Source of the DNA: Bacteroidota bacterium
GTDB lineage: Bacteria; Bacteroidota; Bacteroidia; Chitinophagales; Chitinophagaceae
Direction: 5' to 3'
NCBI GenBank assembly: GCA_018267575.1
Contig: JAFDYF010000077.1
Span: forward strand, 186,001 to 250,000
DNA: 64,000 nt
Positions 53,197 through 61,327 of this stretch are shown here, one piece after another; the first letter of the stretch is position 1, and each line of letters starts with the position of its first letter. Below the pieces are notes generated by a model. That model worked only from the letters and a program-made list of their open reading frames with translations, was not told the origin of the DNA and made no database searches. The position numbers and the translations under genes were made by a program.

Positions 53197-53225
53197 GCCG
53201 CTGTATTCTTACAGTGGCTTTTTTT
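53197..53225 (+). terminator. Intrinsic terminator with no obvious gene in front
   Basis: GCCGCTGTA (53197-53205) pairs with TACAGTGGC (53210-53218) with one G-U pair and a TTCT loop, then TTTTTTT. A textbook plus-strand terminator, but the genes on both sides read the other way. From 53226 to 53339 nothing else is seen. Confidence 0.75.
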
Positions 53226-53339
53226 ATCACAGTTATGAAAATGCTCAACCGTTAATGTTGAAATGAAAATGGTCAATGCGAGTAAATCCTTACTAACCTT
53301 AACCATTTTGAATATGCCATCGATAATATTTCCAGCCGT

Positions 53340-56300
53340 TTATTCTGCCGTGGCAATTTTTGGGTGCTGCAGTTCTTCCAATTTCTTTTTTCCATAGGAA
53401 GCCCTGGTAATCAGCACAAACAATACGGGAACAATAAAAATGGCCAGACTGGTAGCGGCCAACATACCTCCCAACACGGTATATCCAATGGTATTGCGGG
53501 CAACCGAGCTAGCCCCTGTAGCCAATGCCAAAGGCAAAACACCCAATATAAATGCGATAGATGTCATTAAGATAGGTCGGAGCCTGAGTTTTACAGCCTC
53601 CAAGGTGGCCGGTATTACGGCAATGCCTCGGTCTACCCGTTCTTTGGCAAATTCCACAATCAATATCGCATTCTTGGCCGATAGACCAATCAGGGTGATC
53701 AAACCGATCTGTGCATAGATATTGTTGCTAAGTCTCGGGATAAGCGTCAACGTTAATATGGCTCCCAATACGCCTATTGGAACCGCGAGCAATACGGAGA
53801 AGGGTACAGAGAAGCTTTCATACAAGGCAGCAAGGAACAGGAATACAAATACAATGGAAAGCGCGAAAATATATACCGAACTGGAGCCAGATTTAATTTC
53901 CTGCAGGCTAAGTCCCGAAAACTCATAGCCGTAACCTTCGGGCAGTACTTTTTCGGCGGTGCGTACCAATGCTTCAATTGCCTGGCCGCTACTATAACCT
54001 TGTTTTGCGCTACCATCCACTTCCGCGCTTCGATAAATATTAAAATGTGAAATAAGGGGTGCCGTTTCCGTTATTTTATAGCTCACTACCGTACTTAGGG
54101 GTATCATATTACCTGCCGCATTTTTTACATAATACTGGCCTATATCTTTGATATCGCTACGGAAAGATGAATCGGCCTGTGCCACCACATAAAAATTCCT
54201 TCCATAAATAGTGAGTTGGTTGATGTATGTGCTACCCATGAACATCTGCATCGTACTATAAACATCTGTCAGGTTCAATCCGAGTTTTTTACATTTCTCC
54301 CTGTCCACATTTACTTGATAGCCGGGGGTATGGGCAGAAAAGAAGGTGAAAGCGCCTCCAATCTCTGGTTGTTTGTTGGCTTCTGCCACAAAATTGTTTA
54401 CCACCTTTTCAAAAGTCTTGATATCATCATTCGATTGTCTCTGTTCAATTTGAATACTGAACCCCCCTGCATTACCCAAACCCGGGATAGCAGGCGGGGG
54501 AATTACCACAATCTTTGCTTCTTTGATGGAGGCAAATCTTTTGTTCAACTCTCCGATGATTTGGCTACTTGGGTTTTCCGGTCTTTGATCCCAGGGTTTC
54601 AACTGCATGAACATAGTGCCGCTATTGGACTTGGAACCACCACTGATAAAATTGAGCCCGCCCAATGCAGCCACATGGTAAACTCCCGGTACGCTCAAGG
54701 CAATTTTTTGCATGCTATCCAGCACGTTGAGCGAACGGTTGGTTGAGCTGGCTTCGGGCAGTTCAAATGTTACGTATAAACGTCCTTCATCTTCTGTAGG
54801 TATAAAACCGGTAGGCTTGGCTTTAAAAAGAAATAGTTCGCCCACAACAATACATATCAATAGTACGATGACTAATGGGGCACGCTTGATCCACCCCTTT
54901 ACACCCAAAGTATAGTTCAAATTCAGCTTTCTAAACCCTTCGTTGAACCAATAAAAGAATTTATTGAGGCCTCTGGATTTTTGGTCTATATGCTGTGGCT
55001 TCAGCAATAACATACAGAGTGCTGGCGTCAAGGATAAGGCTACAAATGCAGAGATTAATACCGAAATGGCGATGGTAATGGCAAACTGTTGGTAAAGTCT
55101 TCCCACAATGCCGGGGATAAATCCTACCGGCACAAAAACAGCCGCCAATATGAGCGCAATGGCAATAACAGGCCCCGTGATGTCTCTTAGGGCCTTGCTG
55201 GTAGCATCCCTGGCCGAGAGATGCTCTGAATCGATATAATGTTGCACCGCTTCTACCACCACTATCGCATCATCCACCACAATACCGATGGCCAATACAA
55301 AGCCAAACATGGTGAGGGTATTGATGGTGAACCCCAATGGTATAAAAAATATAAAAGTACCCACGATCGCTACTGGGATGGCTAGCACGGGTATTAGGGT
55401 AGAGCGCCAGTTTTGGAGGAACAGAAACACCACAATTGTTACCAATAGGAGTGCAATCAATAAAGTGTGTACTACATCTGCTATGGAAACTTTCACCACG
55501 GTTACGGATTCAAAAGGCACTACATAGTCAATATCCGCGGGGAAATATTTTTTCATTTCGGTCATTGCTTTATACACTCCTTCTGCGGTTTTGATGGCAT
55601 TCGACCCTGGAGCCTGGTATACGAGCAAGTAGGATGATCGTCTGCCATCCACAAAGGAATTGGAAGTATAACTTACTTTTCCCAGTTGTATTCTGGCCAC
55701 ATCCTTTAAGTAGATAATGGAATTTTGTAAGGGGTTTGAACGGACCACGATGTCACCAAAATCTTTTTCGGTGGTCAACCTGCTGTTTGTAAAAACCGTA
55801 AACTCAAATGTCGAGGACGAGCTTTGTGGGGGTGCACCAACAGATCCCGCAGCTATTTGTAAGTTCTGTTCATTGATGGCATTCTGCACATCATTGGCCG
55901 TTAATCCCAGTTGGGCCAGTTTGTCTGGTTGAAGCCAAATACGCATGCTGAAATTGTCTGCCCTGCTAAATACATCACCCACACCTGGTACCCGCAATAG
56001 TTGGTCGCGAACATAAATATTTGCATAGTTATCGGTAAAGGGTATGCTATGTGTGCCTTTCGGGGAAAAGATGGCCACCAGCATCAGGATGCTGGGGTTG
56101 CGTTTAAGGGTAGTAACACCCAAACGCTGTACCTGACTGGGAAGGGAAGGGGTGGCAATACCCACTCTATTTTGGATATCCAATGCAACTATATTTGGGT
56201 CTGCGCCAATGTCCAAAGTAGCGGTAATACTAGAGAGACCATTGTTGGAGCTATTACTTTGCATATAAGCAATACCCGGTACCCCATTTACCTGGGTTTC

Positions 56301-56501
56301 TATGGCCGTAGTGGTTGTTTGCTCAACTGTTTGTGCATCTGCTCCTGTAAAATTACTGGTAATTTGTACTGTGGGTGGGGTGATATTTGGATATTGGGAA
56401 ATAGGCATATTGAATATGGCCAATATGCCCACCATTAATATAACTAGGGAAATTACAATGGCGGTTACTGGTCTTCTGAGAAATATATTTGATGGCTTCA
56501 T
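53340..56501 (-). CDS. RND-family multidrug efflux pump (AcrB/MexB-type)
   Basis: A 1053-residue HAE1-type RND transporter with twelve membrane helices and two large periplasmic loops. The start KPSNIFLRRPVTAIVISLVILMVG and PNITPPTVQITSNFTGADAQTVEQTTTT are typical. Helix 4 has GIVVDDAIVVVEAVQ, giving the proton-relay Asp pair, and the helix 10 Lys lies in IGLSAKNAILIVEFAKE. YPxxPIxxYPNxTPPxV-like and GFIPTEDEGRLYV blocks support drug/proton antiport. It is the last gene of a tolC-mfp-rnd operon; the gap to the fusion-protein gene is 91 bp. Confidence 0.95.
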   Translation of the reverse strand: MKPSNIFLRRPVTAIVISLVILMVGILAIFNMPISQYPNITPPTVQITSNFTGADAQTVEQTTTTAIETQVNGVPGIAYMQSNSSNNGLSSITATLDIGADPNIVALDIQNRVGIATPSLPSQVQRLGVTTLKRNPSILMLVAIFSPKGTHSIPFTDNYANIYVRDQLLRVPGVGDVFSRADNFSMRIWLQPDKLAQLGLTANDVQNAINEQNLQIAAGSVGAPPQSSSSTFEFTVFTNSRLTTEKDFGDIVVRSNPLQNSIIYLKDVARIQLGKVSYTSNSFVDGRRSSYLLVYQAPGSNAIKTAEGVYKAMTEMKKYFPADIDYVVPFESVTVVKVSIADVVHTLLIALLLVTIVVFLFLQNWRSTLIPVLAIPVAIVGTFIFFIPLGFTINTLTMFGFVLAIGIVVDDAIVVVEAVQHYIDSEHLSARDATSKALRDITGPVIAIALILAAVFVPVGFIPGIVGRLYQQFAITIAISVLISAFVALSLTPALCMLLLKPQHIDQKSRGLNKFFYWFNEGFRKLNLNYTLGVKGWIKRAPLVIVLLICIVVGELFLFKAKPTGFIPTEDEGRLYVTFELPEASSTNRSLNVLDSMQKIALSVPGVYHVAALGGLNFISGGSKSNSGTMFMQLKPWDQRPENPSSQIIGELNKRFASIKEAKIVVIPPPAIPGLGNAGGFSIQIEQRQSNDDIKTFEKVVNNFVAEANKQPEIGGAFTFFSAHTPGYQVNVDREKCKKLGLNLTDVYSTMQMFMGSTYINQLTIYGRNFYVVAQADSSFRSDIKDIGQYYVKNAAGNMIPLSTVVSYKITETAPLISHFNIYRSAEVDGSAKQGYSSGQAIEALVRTAEKVLPEGYGYEFSGLSLQEIKSGSSSVYIFALSIVFVFLFLAALYESFSVPFSVLLAVPIGVLGAILTLTLIPRLSNNIYAQIGLITLIGLSAKNAILIVEFAKERVDRGIAVIPATLEAVKLRLRPILMTSIAFILGVLPLALATGASSVARNTIGYTVLGGMLAATSLAIFIVPVLFVLITRASYGKKKLEELQHPKIATAE

Positions 56502-56592
56502 AATCCTTTTTTAAAATATCCGCACCGTAGTGATTAATGTTCTCAAAAAATCATGCTGTTTGTTCAATTGCTATTATGCATCCTACACCATT

Positions 56593-57702
56593 TTAGTGCT
56601 GCCCCACTTTGACCTCTGAACTATCCCTCAGTTTTTGTACGCCTTCTGTTACGATGATGTCCCCGGATTCCAGTCCATGGGTCACAATAACCTGATCATT
56701 GATTTTTGTACCCAAGTTGATTTTTTGTTCAATGGCTTTATTATCTTTTACCACAAAAGCAAAGTATTCGCCCAATTGCTCCACCACTGCCTTATAGGGG
56801 ATTAGTAAGCTTTTTTGACCTGCATTGTTTCTTACCCTGATATTGCAGGTGATTCCTGCACGAAGCATTTGTTTGGTGTCGGGGAAAACAACCCTCACTT
56901 TGATGGTTCCGGTAAGCGGATCCACAGAACGGTCGAGCAAAATTAACCGTCCCGGGTAAGGATAGGAAAATGAGCCCGGCAATATCAATGTAAAAGTGGA
57001 ATCTTTACTGTTGTTTTTATTTTGCAACAGTTGTGTAAAGCGTGCAATCTGCGACTGGTCCACCGCAAAATCAACGGCCATTGGGTTATCCGTTGAAATA
57101 CTGTTCAACAGGGTTTGGCCCGGGGTAACAGAGGCTCCGGGCTTAACCTGGGAAATGCCAATGGTTCCGGAGAAAGGTGCGTAAATGATAGAATATTTGA
57201 GATTGGTCTGCACACTACTTACGTTCGACTTGGCTGCTTCCACTTGCATTTTTGCTGATTGAAGGTCTGCGATTGCATGGTCCAATGTTTGTTTGGCAAT
57301 GGCATCCTGCTTGGCCAGTTCTGTATAGCGGTCTGCATCCTGCTGTGCCTTTGCTTGATTTGCCTTGGCAACGTTCAGGTTGGCGATGGATTGTTGGTAA
57401 GCAGCCTGATATGGTTGTTGGTCGATTTCGTAGAGTTTTTGTCCTTTCGTAACATGCTGGCCATCCTTGAAAAATATGGCGGTGATATAGCCTGCTACCT
57501 GAGGCCGTATGTCCACTTGGTTGAGCGGTGTTACGGTTGCCGGGAACTCGTCATAATAAACCGGGTTGCCCTCCTTTACCTGTGATACACCTACAGCCAC
57601 CGGCAAGGTGCCCTTGGGTGCAGTGGATGCCGGGTTGTTGCAGGACAGCAAAGATATCGATGCTAAGGATGCTATTGCAATCAATCTAAAATATAAGCTC
57701 AT
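56593..57702 (-). CDS. RND efflux membrane fusion lipoprotein (AcrA-type)
   Basis: A 369-residue adaptor from ATG 57702 with a lipoprotein signal (ASISLLSC, Cys21). The order is beta-barrel/lipoyl (FPATVTPLNQVDIRPQVAGYITAIFFKDGQHVTKGQKLYEIDQQPYQ), a coiled-coil hairpin (about 90-150), lipoyl half 2 (IIYAPFSGTIGISQVKPGASVTPGQTLLNSIS) and membrane-proximal domain. It connects the RND pump with the TolC-type channel. It starts 19 bp after the channel gene stop. Confidence 0.94.
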   Translation of the reverse strand: MSLYFRLIAIASLASISLLSCNNPASTAPKGTLPVAVGVSQVKEGNPVYYDEFPATVTPLNQVDIRPQVAGYITAIFFKDGQHVTKGQKLYEIDQQPYQAAYQQSIANLNVAKANQAKAQQDADRYTELAKQDAIAKQTLDHAIADLQSAKMQVEAAKSNVSSVQTNLKYSIIYAPFSGTIGISQVKPGASVTPGQTLLNSISTDNPMAVDFAVDQSQIARFTQLLQNKNNSKDSTFTLILPGSFSYPYPGRLILLDRSVDPLTGTIKVRVVFPDTKQMLRAGITCNIRVRNNAGQKSLLIPYKAVVEQLGEYFAFVVKDNKAIEQKINLGTKINDQVIVTHGLESGDIIVTEGVQKLRDSSEVKVGQH

Positions 57703-57721
57703 ACGAATGCATTTTTTAAAA

Positions 57722-59047
57722 TCAGTATTGAATATTGCCCAATGCTTTTTGCACATCTACTTTGCTCCTGAGTACTTGGTATAAAGCGTTTGTATAGTTT
57801 GATTGGGCATTGCGTAAATCCGTTTCGGCAGTAATCACATCCAGATAGGTTTTGATTCCTGCTTTGTATTGCAGTTCCAAGGTCTGGTACACTTCTTTTG
57901 CCAGTTCCACATTTGCTCTCATCACATAATAATCGTTTAGGTAACTCTTGTATGCAGCCATCGCAGAAGCGTATTGGGTATTGATATTGTTTTTTGCTGC
58001 TACTATATCCCAATCTGCCCGGCTTACCTCTAACTTGGCAGTCCGGATATCATGAATGCGCTTGGTGCCTTGGAAAATGGGTAAGGATAATTGGAGTCCC
58101 CCATAGGAGTTGGGGAAACTTTGGTTGTACAAACTTGAAAACTGATTGCTTAAATAAAGCAGGTTATAATTGGCAAACAAAGAAACGGTGGGGAGCAAAC
58201 TCCATTTATTGTATTCCAGGTTTTCTTCCTGTAGGCGTTTTTGTGTCAACAATTGCTGGAATTCGATGCGTTTATTATAATCTACTATTTGGTTGGTATC
58301 GATCAATGCCTCTTTTTCCATCTGAACACTATCATATAGTAGTGTAATCTCGTTTTCCCAAGTATAACCCATCTGTAATTTTAGGTTTGCTATTTTGGCT
58401 TTCAACAATTCTTCTTCTGCTTTTTTTTGAGCCTTTGAATTGTTGAGTGCAATCAGAGCCCTTTTGTAATCGGTCTTGTCTACAATGCCACCTTGATATT
58501 GGTTATAAGCATCCTTATGGCTTCTTTCAAGGCGCACAATGTCCTCATCCAATAGGTCGATCTGTTTTTGGGTTAGTAGCACATCATAAAAAGCTTTGCT
58601 CACATTTGCAACCAGATCGATTTTGTTTAGGATGGTAGTTTGTCTCACTTGTTTCCGTACATCTTTTGCCGATTTGGATGCCAATAAAAGATCACGTGTA
58701 AAAATATTCTGAGTGCCTCCCAGACCGATGGTCGAAGTATTAAAAGGCGCCACCTTAACATAGTTCCCATTGAAGAGGGCAGTGGGAGGTTGAAAATTGC
58801 TTTGGTAAATACCTGAAAAATTAATCTGCGGGTACCAAGCTGATAATTTGCTTTTGATTTGGTGCTCGGTGATTTGCTCATCCAATTGCGATTGCTGTAT
58901 CTGTGGGTAGTGCTTGACCGCATATTCAATACAAGTTTGCAAACTCGCATTTAGAATTAAAGAGTCAGTGGCAGATTGTGAAAAAGAAGGTGAAAAGAAA
59001 AACAATAATACACAGCAAAATAAAATCCTGCAGGTTATTTTTAGCAT
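57722..59047 (-). CDS. TolC/OprM-family outer membrane efflux protein
   Basis: A 441-residue outer-membrane channel with a signal peptide (FCCVLLFFFSPSFSQS, about 8-25). Repeats of the TolC fold are visible: LNASLQTCIEYAVKHYPQIQQSQLDEQI and, in the second half, LEVSRADWDIVAAKNNINTQYASAMAAYKSY with YKAGIKTYLDVITAETDLRNAQSNYTNALYQVLRSKVDVQKALG, the C-terminal signature. It is the first gene of the RND operon and has a near-consensus promoter upstream. Confidence 0.94.
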   Translation of the reverse strand: MLKITCRILFCCVLLFFFSPSFSQSATDSLILNASLQTCIEYAVKHYPQIQQSQLDEQITEHQIKSKLSAWYPQINFSGIYQSNFQPPTALFNGNYVKVAPFNTSTIGLGGTQNIFTRDLLLASKSAKDVRKQVRQTTILNKIDLVANVSKAFYDVLLTQKQIDLLDEDIVRLERSHKDAYNQYQGGIVDKTDYKRALIALNNSKAQKKAEEELLKAKIANLKLQMGYTWENEITLLYDSVQMEKEALIDTNQIVDYNKRIEFQQLLTQKRLQEENLEYNKWSLLPTVSLFANYNLLYLSNQFSSLYNQSFPNSYGGLQLSLPIFQGTKRIHDIRTAKLEVSRADWDIVAAKNNINTQYASAMAAYKSYLNDYYVMRANVELAKEVYQTLELQYKAGIKTYLDVITAETDLRNAQSNYTNALYQVLRSKVDVQKALGNIQY

Positions 59048-59147
59048 ACTATGAGGTTGTTACTCGTTATCCTAAACCATTCATTTAACCATTGCGAAAT
59101 AAAGCTCTGAAATGGCTATTGATGGCATTTGAGTTTGTAAACGAGTG

Positions 59148-59178
59148 CAAATATAAGTTATCGTATAAATTTTTAAAA
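59148..59178 (-). promoter_or_regulatory. Bacteroidota-type promoter of the RND efflux operon
   Basis: On the minus strand TATATTTG (59155-59148) matches TAnnTTTG exactly and TTTT (59178-59175) stands 19 bp upstream in place of the -33 TTTG. The channel ATG is at 59047, giving a leader near 95 nt. Confidence 0.55.
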
Positions 59179-59223
59179 CATTCATCCCATTAAGCCTGAG
59201 GATTTTGTATAATCGGCAAAACA

Positions 59224-59251
59224 AAACCCCTCTATCGGTGCAGAGGGGTTT
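59224..59251 (-). terminator. Intrinsic terminator after the second small conserved gene
   Basis: AAACCCCTCT (59224-59233) and AGAGGGGTTT (59242-59251) form a perfect 10-bp stem with an 8-base loop. On the minus strand TTGTTTTG-like sequence follows. It lies 20 bp after the stop at 59272. Confidence 0.8.
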
Positions 59252-59271
59252 ATATCGGAGAACGGGCTTTG

Positions 59272-59700
59272 TTATTCAACTTCCATCCATTGTTCATCGT
59301 CTACTGAGGTATTGTTCCCTTCCTTATCGGGCGCACTTGGTTTGGTAAGTAGTTCGCCCTCTATATTTTGCTTGAATAATGTCCAGTTTTCGGTTAGTGT
59401 GGTTTCAATCCAAAGGGTGCCACATTTGCGATATAGTTTGATATTGAGGTCGAGTTTGTCCAAAAAATCTTTTTCCAGTTGTGCTACCGTTATTGAACCA
59501 GAAGTTTTTATGGTGATGACAGTATGGATATGTGAGACTTTTCCAATGGTTTCGTTTGCTAGGATTTTTTCAGGTTTGACTGTTTTTTTTGTGGTAGGTT
59601 CCAAAGGCTTGAAGAATTCAATTTTAAGATAAGGATAATAAGCGTTGAAAGCATTTTGAATGTCCCCGATCTTGCTGTTTTTTTCAATTGTCAATTCCAT
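59272..59700 (-). CDS. Small conserved protein, paralogue of the one at 24264-24632
   Basis: A 142-residue soluble protein from ATG 59700 (a TTG two codons upstream is less likely). It shares AFNAYYPYLKIEFFK and the C-terminal GTLWIETTLTENWTLFKQNIEGE-like block with the protein at 24264-24632, which has GNVWVETSLTEDWTLEDQNKEGE. It is longer at the C-terminus (a charged tail ending DDEQWMEVE). No family is recognised. It is 78 bp downstream of the 59-residue gene, probably in one unit with it, next to the second universal stress gene. Function unknown. Confidence 0.8.
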   Translation of the reverse strand: MELTIEKNSKIGDIQNAFNAYYPYLKIEFFKPLEPTTKKTVKPEKILANETIGKVSHIHTVITIKTSGSITVAQLEKDFLDKLDLNIKLYRKCGTLWIETTLTENWTLFKQNIEGELLTKPSAPDKEGNNTSVDDEQWMEVE

Positions 59701-59778
59701 ATACAATAATTGGGCGGTGGTAGCACAGTTTGCAAAAATCCCAACCGTAAAGCGGCTGAGTATTTTGCGTACGTAAGT

Positions 59779-59958
59779 TTATTTCACGGCAACCTGTTTG
59801 GATGCTCTTGTTCTTGCGTTTTTATTTTTGGGTATTTGCAGTTCTAGCATATCATTAAAGCTGCCCTTGTCATCGAGCCATCCATTCCAAGGCTTTAAAA
59901 AATCGCTGACCATCACTGGGAGAAACTCATTTTGCTTGATTTGATTTTTGTGTGACAT
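59779..59958 (-). CDS. Small 59-residue protein of the putative FNR-type regulon
   Basis: The product starts MSHKNQIKQNEFLPVMVSDF and continues LKPWNGWLDDKGSFNDMLEL, ending in a basic tail RTRASKQVAVK. A good ribosome-binding site (AAAGGAG, 8 bp before the ATG) and a tandem FNR-type promoter with a perfect -7 element support it. The LPVMVSDFLKPWNGWLDD stretch vaguely recalls the N-terminal arm of small heat-shock proteins, but the alpha-crystallin domain is missing, so this is only a hint. Function unknown. Confidence 0.7.
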   Translation of the reverse strand: MSHKNQIKQNEFLPVMVSDFLKPWNGWLDDKGSFNDMLELQIPKNKNARTRASKQVAVK

Positions 59959-59996
59959 ATCAATCTCCTTTATTTTTAGTAATCATAAATTCTATA

Positions 59997-60062
59997 CAAA
60001 AATATTTGGCTGCCAAAGCAAAAATTAGGATAGAAGTCAAGTTCGATGATGAGTTTAATCAT
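59997..60062 (-). promoter_or_regulatory. Tandem FNR/CRP-type promoter of the 59-residue gene and its neighbour
   Basis: On the minus strand: distal ATGAT-TAAA-CTCAT (60062-60049, one core mismatch), proximal TTGAC-TTCT-ATCCT (60040-60027, two core mismatches), 22 bp apart, then a perfect -7 TATTTTTG (60004-59997) at the common 29.5-bp spacing. ATG at 59958. Confidence 0.5.
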
Positions 60063-60148
60063 TGCAGCCCGGGGTATAGATAAAGTATTAGGTGTTCATT
60101 TTTTTTCTTATTCAACAGTTAATATTCAACACTCATCGAAATTTCCTT

Positions 60149-60961
60149 TTATCCATGGATGGCCAAAATCGGTACAGCTCCTTTCAATACCATTTTTTTT
60201 GTATGGCTTTGATGGAATTCGAAAACATTATGTCGTTTGGGTATTAATACCAACAAGTCAATATCATGATTCTCCAAAAAATGGCTAATTCCTTCCTCCA
60301 CGGTATTGGCAATATTAAAATGGTAAGTAGGATAAAGATCTTTAAGCAGGTCTTTCAATAAAATAAATTCCAAGTTCGATTTGAGGTCGCTTATGTTTTT
60401 TTTGTTAACGTTCAATACATCAAAGGTAGAATGGAATGCCTGCTGTATTTCTTTTAAAGTGTCTATCGGAATACTTTTATTTACATCGGAAAGGTCGCAG
60501 GCAAGTACAATCTTACGCATGTTGTGAAAACTTACATCATTGGGGATGATCATTAATGGATGATGCAAATGTTTAATCGCATATAGTGCATTGCTCCCAA
60601 ACATAAACCTTTCGGCCCCGTTTTTTTTACTACCCATGATCACGGCGAAAGGATTTCTCCGAACACAGAATTCCTCAATTTCATGTTCAATACTACCAGT
60701 TTCAATTAATGTAAAAATATTTACTTTACCTCCGGTATGTTTATCCAGTTCTGCTTTCAAGTTGCTCATATCCGATTTTGCAGCATCCTGCATATCTTCA
60801 AACAATTCATCAGTCAATGGAACCTCCGTTGTGCTCACCGGTAGTTGCAGCACGTGTAGCAGGTAGAGGTCGGCATTGATGGCCACAGCCATATCTCCAG
60901 CATATTTTGCTGCGTTGATAGCACTCGCTGAAAAGTCGGTTGGCACAAGAAGCGGTTTCAT
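60149..60961 (-). CDS. Tandem-domain universal stress protein
   Basis: A 270-residue protein from ATG 60961 (MKPLLVPTDFSASAINAAKYAGDMA); the frame opens at 61060, but that would cover the promoter sites. Two UspA domains: the first (about 1-140) with VIMGSKKNGAERFMFGSNALYAI, an intact G-2x-G-9x-G-S ATP loop, and the second more divergent (RKIVLACDLSDVNKSI to about 270). It is similar in plan to the protein at 23230-24165. It has its own tandem FNR-type promoter and lies next to the paralogous small gene. Confidence 0.9.
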   Translation of the reverse strand: MKPLLVPTDFSASAINAAKYAGDMAVAINADLYLLHVLQLPVSTTEVPLTDELFEDMQDAAKSDMSNLKAELDKHTGGKVNIFTLIETGSIEHEIEEFCVRRNPFAVIMGSKKNGAERFMFGSNALYAIKHLHHPLMIIPNDVSFHNMRKIVLACDLSDVNKSIPIDTLKEIQQAFHSTFDVLNVNKKNISDLKSNLEFILLKDLLKDLYPTYHFNIANTVEEGISHFLENHDIDLLVLIPKRHNVFEFHQSHTKKMVLKGAVPILAIHG

Positions 60962-60994
60962 AAAAAATATTTTAGGGTTAACTTGATTTCCTTT

Positions 60995-61060
60995 TAAAGA
61001 TGGCCAAATAAACAGGGCTTTTCTATGATAAGTATCAAAATTGCCTATGATTGGGATCAT
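60995..61060 (-). promoter_or_regulatory. Tandem FNR/CRP-type promoter of universal stress gene 2
   Basis: On the minus strand: distal ATGAT-CCCA-ATCAT (61060-61047) and proximal TTGAT-ACTT-ATCAT (61038-61025), both with full TGAT-N4-ATCA cores, 22 bp apart. The -7-like element CATCTTTA (61002-60995) begins 29.5 bp after the proximal centre. ATG 60961 follows. Confidence 0.7.
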
Positions 61061-61163
61061 TGGTGACCCAACGGGACTGCGATTGCTAAGGGTTTTCCGC
61101 AGATTGAGCTAGCTATTGATAGCGTATGGAACTACCTCGTTAAGAAAGGCAATGCCTAACAAT

Positions 61164-61292
61164 ATGAACAGGCTCGAAAAGGTAAATCCATGTTTTGGTT
61201 AATATGGAATTTGTAATAAGGAACCTGTTTATGAACGTGTAGGCTTTACAGATGGAGGCATGCTATATTGTAGTACGTGTATGTCCCCCTAG
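61164..61292 (+). pseudogene. Possible decayed small zinc-ribbon gene
   Basis: From ATG 61164 the frame reads MNRLEKVNPCFG, then an in-frame TAA (61200-61202), then YGICNKEPVYERVGFTDGG followed by MLYCSTCMSP and TAG. The four Cys (PCFG, GIC, YCSTC) suggest a small zinc-ribbon protein broken by one stop. A purine-rich stretch lies upstream. Just before, 61067-61159 is another short open run ending VWNYLVKKGNA. Nothing else supported lies between 61061 and 61327. Confidence 0.3.
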
Positions 61293-61327
61293 GATGAAAA
61301 GTAAGATTTAAAGTTGCAGCACTTATT

